Shown here piece after piece: positions 4,577 through 5,421 of a stretch of 5,421 bases of DNA (its first letter is position 1; each line of letters begins with the position of its first letter). The translations under genes were made by a program, and so were the position numbers. Under the pieces are notes generated by a model that saw only the letters and a program-made list of their open reading frames with translations, did no database searches and was not told where the DNA came from. The stretch is from Candidatus Heimdallarchaeota archaeon. GTDB lineage: Archaea; Asgardarchaeota; Heimdallarchaeia; JABLTI01. The stretch lies in assembly GCA_030602675.1 (NCBI GenBank), contig JAUVZH010000221.1, positions 1-5,421 on the forward strand, given 5' to 3'.

Positions 4577-5421
4577 TTAACCTTTGAATTTGAAGTAGAT
4601 AGCCCCATGAGGACATGCATCTAAACAGGACCCACAATTCGTACAGTTGGTATCCCGCACTCTTTCAAACGAGTAGTCAAGTATAGGTACTTGCATTGCA
4701 CTCTTCTCACACATATCTTCACAACTACCACATCGTGTACATCTTGCAGGATTTCGAGCAATTCCTATGAGACTGTATTTTGCGGTATATCCCATTGTAT
4801 AACCAATTGGACAGATATACCTACAGTAGAATCTTGGAATAAAGATGCTTAATCCAACAACTGCAAGTAATAAGATTATTCTAAAGTAGAACATGAATTT
4901 CCAATCACCAGCTACGAAGTCTTCATCTCCGCCTGGGTATTGTTTCCAGAATATCATGTAATAGAACATTACAAATAAAGTTGCTGCAGGATTTAAGGGA
5001 GTCCATGGTTGCTTAGCAAATGCTCCGAACCCTCCGGCAACACTTTCACCTATTAGTTCTTTGTAACCTAGAAATCCAGCGATAATAATTATTGACCAGA
5101 AAACGACTGCACGTATATCTCGCAATCCTTTGTTTAATGGTTTTGAAACCTTTAACTTCTTAACTGGTACCAATCTCATTAAATCTTGGAAGAATCCGAA
5201 GGGACAAATCCAGCCACATAGCATTCTACCAAATATACCACCAATTATTAAGCATACACCAAATATTAAGAATGGAAAATAGCCAGCAGAAAAAATCTGT
5301 TGAAATGCATCAAATGCTCCAACAATAGTAGTAAATGGAGCAGCTGCTGGTTGATTAATTGGTAAGGGTATATAGGTCCAACCTAAACCAATCAATCCAC
5401 CGTTGATTAGTACAAAAGAAA
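4577..5421 (-). CDS. NapH-like membrane-bound 4Fe-4S polyferredoxin, N-terminus outside the window
   Basis: The reading frame is open to the right edge, so the gene is partial; 280 residues are visible. It is a polytopic membrane protein with iron-sulfur clusters of the NapH/CcoG-like kind, likely to pass electrons between a membrane donor and an unknown partner. Counting from the first full codon: hydrophobic segments at about 1-18, 44-64, 103-119, 145-158 and 174-195; the CGWICPFG (68-75) and CRYICPIG (199-206) Cys-x3-Cys-Pro motifs; and two C-terminal ferredoxin motifs, C227-C230-C233-C237 and C259-C262-C265-C269-Pro. In the first ferredoxin motif the usual Pro after the last Cys is Glu. 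A TTG at 5395 could serve as a start, but homologous-looking hydrophobic sequence continues upstream (SFVLINGG), so it is almost certainly internal. The partner and the physiological role cannot be told from this window. A hairpin terminator follows the stop. Confidence 0.85.
   Translation of the reverse strand, partial: SFVLINGGLIGLGWTYIPLPINQPAAAPFTTIVGAFDAFQQIFSAGYFPFLIFGVCLIIGGIFGRMLCGWICPFGFFQDLMRLVPVKKLKVSKPLNKGLRDIRAVVFWSIIIIAGFLGYKELIGESVAGGFGAFAKQPWTPLNPAATLFVMFYYMIFWKQYPGGDEDFVAGDWKFMFYFRIILLLAVVGLSIFIPRFYCRYICPIGYTMGYTAKYSLIGIARNPARCTRCGSCEDMCEKSAMQVPILDYSFERVRDTNCTNCGSCLDACPHGAIYFKFKG

Noticed and set aside
5393..5395. TTG as the start of the polyferredoxin
   Set aside because: The frame stays open to the window edge with membrane-like sequence upstream, so the gene is truncated by the window rather than starting here.
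1..5421. CRISPR arrays, insertion sequences, tRNA or rRNA genes
   Set aside because: I found no regularly spaced repeats, transposase motifs, terminal inverted repeats or recognisable structural RNA genes; intergenic gaps are short.

Overview
The window is from an archaeon. It encodes the archaeal/eukaryotic-type ribosomal protein L44e, the box C/D RNP core proteins Nop5 and fibrillarin, a PAC2-family protein and an archaeal type IV pilin-like protein. Intergenic regions carry TATA-type promoters and T-run or hairpin-plus-T ends. The DNA is visibly AT-rich. The lineage cannot be fixed from this sequence; an Asgard or other uncultured AT-rich archaeon is possible, but that is only an impression.

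All seven genes lie on the minus strand, so transcription runs from the right edge to the left edge. In that order: (1) the 3' part of a NapH-like membrane polyferredoxin (4577-5421, N-terminus outside the window), closed by a hairpin with a T-run (4542-4562); (2) a Sir2 NAD-dependent protein deacylase (3723-4499); (3) nop5 and (4) fibrillarin, a tight two-gene operon with a 22-bp gap (3620 down to 1652) that encodes the protein partners of box C/D RNA-guided 2'-O-methylation; (5) a type IV pilin-like surface protein with a class III signal peptide (680-1549); (6) ribosomal protein L44e (270-578); (7) the first 50 residues of a PAC2-family protein (1-152). No gene-free stretch exceeds about 125 bases.

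The nop5-fibrillarin pair and L44e belong to ribosome biogenesis and translation. PAC2 proteins are often found in the same archaeal neighbourhoods. The pilin and the polyferredoxin are functionally separate insertions with their own signals. The most interesting non-coding feature is a two-part hairpin in the nop5 leader (3632-3662). It contains a UGAUGA sequence and a possible tandem G.A mismatch, and its lower stem runs into the Shine-Dalgarno of nop5. It is a candidate site for L7Ae feedback on the C/D RNP operon, although it is not a textbook kink-turn. The other points are a sirtuin next to the fibrillarin operon, a shortened L44e-PAC2 cluster, and a pilin with a TTG start and tandem TATA-like elements. 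I see no clearly undescribed multi-gene system here.
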